8,038 nt of DNA from JAAZXR01 sp040265175. Its GTDB lineage: Bacteria > Myxococcota_A > Polyangia > Nannocystales > Nannocystaceae. Each line of letters begins with the position of its first letter. The first letter of the stretch is position 1. Below, in pieces: positions 6,100-8,038 of the stretch. The notes under the pieces are model-generated. The model saw nothing but the letters and a program-made list of their open reading frames with translations. It ran no database searches and was not told the DNA's origin. A program made the position numbers and the translations under genes. The stretch spans positions 1 through 8,038 of the forward strand of contig JBDQGY010000203.1 of assembly GCA_040265175.1 (NCBI GenBank), given 5' to 3'.

Positions 6100-6873
6100 C
6101 TAGCTGATGCGCCGGACCACGATGGCGCTGATGTTGTCGGGTCCGCCCTCATTGTTGGCGGCGTCCACGAGTCGTCTGCTCGCGCTTTTCACCTCGCGCT
6201 GTCGGGCGAGCGGCGCCAGATCGGATTCTTTCACGACGTCGCTTAGTCCGTCGGAACATAGGAGCAGGTTCTCCCCGATGTTGAGGGTGTAGGCGGTGAC
6301 GGTCGGATCTCCGCGGTTTTTCCCGTGACCGAGGCATCGGCTGATCCGGCCGCGATACGGGTGCACCGCAGCCTGTTCCGGCGTGATGAGGCCATTGGCG
6401 AGCATCTCCATCACCATGGTGTGGTCCGTGGTCAGCGCAGAGAGCTCTCCACCCTCCGAGATGCGGTAGCAGCGACTGTCTCCGGAGTGGGCGGTCCAAA
6501 ATTCCTCTCCGGTGCCCAGCACCATCACCGCGGTGCAACCCATGCCATGCGCCTCTGGGTTTTGAGCGGCGTATTCATCGATGCGACGGCTCGCGAGGTT
6601 GAACGCGTTCACCAAGAGCTGCTCAGGGTTGCCCTCGTGAAAGTGCTCTTTGACATGCGTCGCGATCACCTCGACGGCGAGCGCAGAGGCGATCTCTCCG
6701 GCGTTGTGCCCACCCATGCCGTCACAGACGAGGGCCGCGTAGTAGCCGCGCTCTTGGTCGTCGAAGATGGCGATGGAGTCTTCGTTGTGGTCTCGAGCGA
6801 GACCAGGGTCGCACGCACCGGCGACTTGGACTTCGAGGGGCTCGCGTCGGATGCGTTTGAAGATCTTGTACAT
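6100..6873 (-). CDS. PP2C-family Ser/Thr protein phosphatase
   Basis: A 257-residue, probably cytoplasmic Mn/Mg-dependent phosphatase that removes phosphate from Ser/Thr residues of proteins, the usual partner of Hanks-type kinases. All main PP2C motifs are present in order: RDHNEDS (27-33), VCDGMGGHNAGE (49-60, metal Asp51), MGCTAVMV (111-118), AHSGDSRCY (128-136), TTDHT (148-152), CSDGLSD (206-212, metal Asp208) and GGPDN (243-247, metal Asp246). The size is that of a single catalytic domain, with no membrane segment or sensor domain, as in bacterial Stp/PrpC proteins. The short basic N-terminus (KIFKRIRR) is slightly unusual. ATG 6873 is the only sensible start, but no clear Shine-Dalgarno precedes it; instead a 7-bp inverted repeat (6889-6909) ends 15 bases upstream. 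It lies downstream of the tRNA-Ala on the same strand. No kinase gene is in the window. Confidence 0.96.
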   Translation of the reverse strand: MYKIFKRIRREPLEVQVAGACDPGLARDHNEDSIAIFDDQERGYYAALVCDGMGGHNAGEIASALAVEVIATHVKEHFHEGNPEQLLVNAFNLASRRIDEYAAQNPEAHGMGCTAVMVLGTGEEFWTAHSGDSRCYRISEGGELSALTTDHTMVMEMLANGLITPEQAAVHPYRGRISRCLGHGKNRGDPTVTAYTLNIGENLLLCSDGLSDVVKESDLAPLARQREVKSASRRLVDAANNEGGPDNISAIVVRRIS

Positions 6874-6888
6874 GGGTGACTGTGTGGG

Positions 6889-6909
6889 CAGTGTATGGGG
6901 GGTACACTG
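6889..6909. repeat. Inverted repeat upstream of the PP2C gene
   Basis: CAGTGTA (6889-6895) and TACACTG (6903-6909) are perfect inverted copies around a 7-base spacer, TGGGGGG on the plus strand. The repeat lies between the tRNA-Ala 3' end (6925) and the phosphatase ATG (6873). It could be an operator, a leader hairpin or the 3' processing/termination hairpin of the tRNA transcript. On the minus strand it is preceded by CTTTCTTTTC but not followed by a T run, which argues against a standard terminator. Confidence 0.5.
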
Positions 6910-6924
6910 ACAGGGAAAAGAAAG

Positions 6925-6997
6925 TGGAGCTGAGGGGAGTCGAACCCCTGACCTCTGCCATGCGAAGGCAGCGCTCTCCCAACTGAGCTACAGCCCC
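6925..6997 (-). tRNA. tRNA-Ala (anticodon CGC)
   Basis: A full cloverleaf of 73 bases. The acceptor stem GGGGCTG/CAGCTCC includes the G3:U70 pair that marks alanine tRNAs, and the D arm is GCTC/GAGC with loop AGTTGGGA. The anticodon stem CTGCC/GGCAG carries loop TTCGCAT, giving anticodon CGC (complement at 6962-6964), which reads GCG. The T arm is AGGGG TTCGACT CCCCT, and the discriminator base is A. The next bases in the transcript are CTT, so the CCA end is not encoded and must be added by a tRNA nucleotidyltransferase. Confidence 0.97.
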
Positions 6998-7008
6998 AAG
7001 GAGGCGCG

Positions 7009-7037
7009 AAGCTAGCAACGCTGGGGGCGCTGCGCAA
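7009..7037 (-). promoter_or_regulatory. Possible promoter for the tRNA-Ala gene
   Basis: On the minus strand, TTGCGC (7037-7032) and TAGCTT (7014-7009) are 17 bases apart, and the implied start near 7002 lies about five bases before the mature tRNA end. Matches to the sigma-70 consensus are only partial (TTG of -35; first T, A and last T of -10), so the call rests mainly on spacing and position. Confidence 0.25.
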
Positions 7038-7064
7038 GCGTCCATCGGCGCCGGGACCCCGCGC

Positions 7065-7220
7065 TCACGAGGCCGGTTCCTCCATGTACGCGCGCCTCGC
7101 GACGATTTGCCCACCCAGGGTCAAGACCAGCCACGTGCCCCAAACGAGCGCGAGGGGGCCGAGATCGGGCATGAGCATCCACTGAGCCAGCAATTCGACG
7201 TGTGCGCCCATCGTCCGCAT
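7065..7220 (-). CDS. Possible 51-residue single-pass membrane protein
   Basis: A short frame, MRTMGAHVELLAQW to MEEPAS, with one hydrophobic segment at about 26-43 (LGPLALVWGTWLVLTLGG) followed by a basic ARRAY. This gives an N-out or N-in single-span layout with a short tail. Most codons end in G or C, as in the real genes nearby, which supports coding. Against it: no Shine-Dalgarno precedes ATG 7220, or the nearby ATGs at 7211 and 7238, and the upstream side abuts the tlyA ribosome-binding site on the other strand (7224-7230). If the start were 7238 the two genes would overlap head to head. I do not recognise the family. It fills most of the gap between the tRNA and tlyA. Confidence 0.4.
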   Translation of the reverse strand: MRTMGAHVELLAQWMLMPDLGPLALVWGTWLVLTLGGQIVARRAYMEEPAS

Positions 7221-7223
7221 TAT

Positions 7224-7230
7224 GGGGAGG
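7224..7230 (+). promoter_or_regulatory. Strong Shine-Dalgarno fixing the tlyA start
   Basis: GGGGAGG lies six bases before ATG 7237. It decides against the in-frame ATG at 7222, which would overlap this site and has no good ribosome-binding site of its own. Confidence 0.8.
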
Positions 7231-7236
7231 CCAGCC

Positions 7237-8025
7237 ATGTCGCACAAGCCCCCCAAAAATCGCTGCCGGCTCGACGTCTTGGTGGTGGAGCGAGGACTCG
7301 CAGCGTCGCGGACTCGCGCCCAGGCGATGGTGCTCGCGGGGGTGGTCGTGGTGGAAGACCACACGGTCGACAAGCCGGGGACCATGGTGCGCACCGACGC
7401 CCAGGTGCGGCTCAAGCGGGGACACGAGGGGGTCCTCCCCTACGCCTCTCGCGGGGGCCTGAAGCTGCGTGGGGCCTTGGATGCATTCTCGGCGCTCAAG
7501 GTGGCGGGCCGGATCGCCATGGATGTGGGAGCCTCGACGGGGGGCTTCACGGATTGCTTACTCCAGGCTGGGGCGGCCCAGGTCTTCGCCGTGGATGTGG
7601 GCTACGGCCAGCTTGTCTGGAAGCTGAGCCAAGACCCTCGGGTGGTGGTGCTCGACCGGGAGAATATCCGCAGCTTGTCCAAGGAGAAGGTGACCGAGCC
7701 GGTGTCCTTGGTGGTCATGGACTGCTCGTTCATCTCCCTGCGCAAAATCCTCGCGCCTTTGCCAAAATTTCTTACCCCCGAGGCGGATGTGGTCGCGTTG
7801 GTCAAACCGCAGTTTGAGGTGGGTCGCGAGGGGGTGGGCAAAGGGGGCATCGTGCGGGACCCGGCGCTTCGTCAGCGGGCACAAGATGAGGTGGTGGAGG
7901 CGGCCGAGACCCTGGGATTCGCGCTACAAGACCGGTGCATCTCCCCGATCCTCGGGCGGGAGGGGAACGAAGAATCTTTCGTATGGCTACGCTGGGGCTC
8001 TTTGCCTATGCTGGGCGACTCATGA
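7237..8025 (+). CDS. tlyA: TlyA-family rRNA 2'-O-methyltransferase
   Basis: A 262-residue S-adenosylmethionine-dependent RNA methyltransferase. In mycobacteria, TlyA methylates cytidine 2'-OH groups in 16S and 23S rRNA and its loss gives capreomycin resistance; homologues are widespread. Residues ~11-65 are an S4 RNA-binding domain (CRLDVLVVERGLAASRTRAQ onward). Then come the linker motif SRGGLKL (71-77), the SAM-binding DVGASTGGFTD (96-106), VDVGYGQLVWKL (119-130), MDCSFISL (161-168, Asp162), VKPQFEVGR (189-197, Lys190) and a closing GREGNEE (240-246). These fit the Lys-Asp-Lys-Glu catalytic layout of the FtsJ-like fold. Length is normal (about 250-270). Whether it targets 16S, 23S or both cannot be read from sequence. 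The stop codon overlaps a possible next ATG (ATGA, 8022-8025). Confidence 0.95.
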   Translation: MSHKPPKNRCRLDVLVVERGLAASRTRAQAMVLAGVVVVEDHTVDKPGTMVRTDAQVRLKRGHEGVLPYASRGGLKLRGALDAFSALKVAGRIAMDVGASTGGFTDCLLQAGAAQVFAVDVGYGQLVWKLSQDPRVVVLDRENIRSLSKEKVTEPVSLVVMDCSFISLRKILAPLPKFLTPEADVVALVKPQFEVGREGVGKGGIVRDPALRQRAQDEVVEAAETLGFALQDRCISPILGREGNEESFVWLRWGSLPMLGDS

Positions 8026-8038
8026 GCGCTCGCATCAC
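8022..8038 (+). CDS. Possible start of a downstream gene (cut by window)
   Basis: ATG at 8022 overlaps the tlyA stop as ATGA and reads M-S-A-R-I before the window ends. The overlap is typical of translationally coupled genes, but five codons cannot identify a product. Confidence 0.4.

Noticed and set aside
7107..7817. Long plus-strand frame overlapping tlyA and the short membrane ORF
   Set aside because: Gly/Arg/Pro-rich out-of-frame translation of a GC-rich gene; tlyA in another frame has every family motif and a strong ribosome site.
1..8038. CRISPR arrays, insertion sequences, integrases, toxin-antitoxin or other defence modules
   Set aside because: No regularly spaced direct repeats, transposase or nuclease motifs, or terminal inverted repeats were seen; all sizeable frames are explained by the listed genes or their shadows.

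Overview
The window reads as GC-rich chromosomal DNA from a myxobacterium-like member of the Myxococcota. The best taxonomic clue is a secreted protein ending in a MYXO-CTERM sorting tail: a Cys, a hydrophobic segment, then an Arg-rich end. GC-rich third codon positions, Cys-rich lipoprotein remains and a conserved unnamed deltaproteobacterial-type domain agree with this. I cannot name a genus.

Layout. Bases 1-137 hold the 3' part of a 5S rRNA and a strong intrinsic terminator, the end of an rRNA operon lying to the left. Bases 252-608 hold a broken Cys-rich lipoprotein gene with two in-frame stops (TGA and TAG). From 3202 back to 628, four genes lie on the minus strand: a conserved unnamed protein, a dithiol glutaredoxin joined to it by an ATGA overlap, an iodotyrosine-deiodinase-like flavoprotein of the nitroreductase fold, and the MYXO-CTERM protein. 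Divergent from these is an HD-domain protein (3299-4327) that looks like the C-terminal half of a CCA-adding enzyme without its nucleotidyltransferase head. Convergent to it is a secreted/three-pass membrane protein with a long Ser/Thr/Pro/Arg tail (4367-5671). A small DUF2061-type membrane protein (5823-6047) diverges from that gene. It is followed by a complete PP2C phosphatase (6100-6873, minus), a tRNA-Ala with anticodon CGC (6925-6997, minus), a likely 51-residue membrane protein (7065-7220, minus) and tlyA (7237-8025, plus). A probable further gene starts in the tlyA stop codon and runs off the window.

How the parts may fit. The minus-strand group (unnamed protein, glutaredoxin, flavoprotein) looks like a redox-flavoured unit. 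Its leader contains a 10-bp hairpin whose 3' arm includes the Shine-Dalgarno of the first gene. A competing 12-bp pairing can form further upstream, which would make a possible translational switch; this is the most interesting non-coding structure here. On the right, the 5S rRNA, the tRNA-Ala without an encoded CCA end, the headless CCA-like HD protein and the rRNA methylase TlyA share an RNA theme, but nothing shows that they act together. I see no mobile element, CRISPR array or recognisable defence system, and most of the window looks like ordinary core or lineage-specific chromosome.
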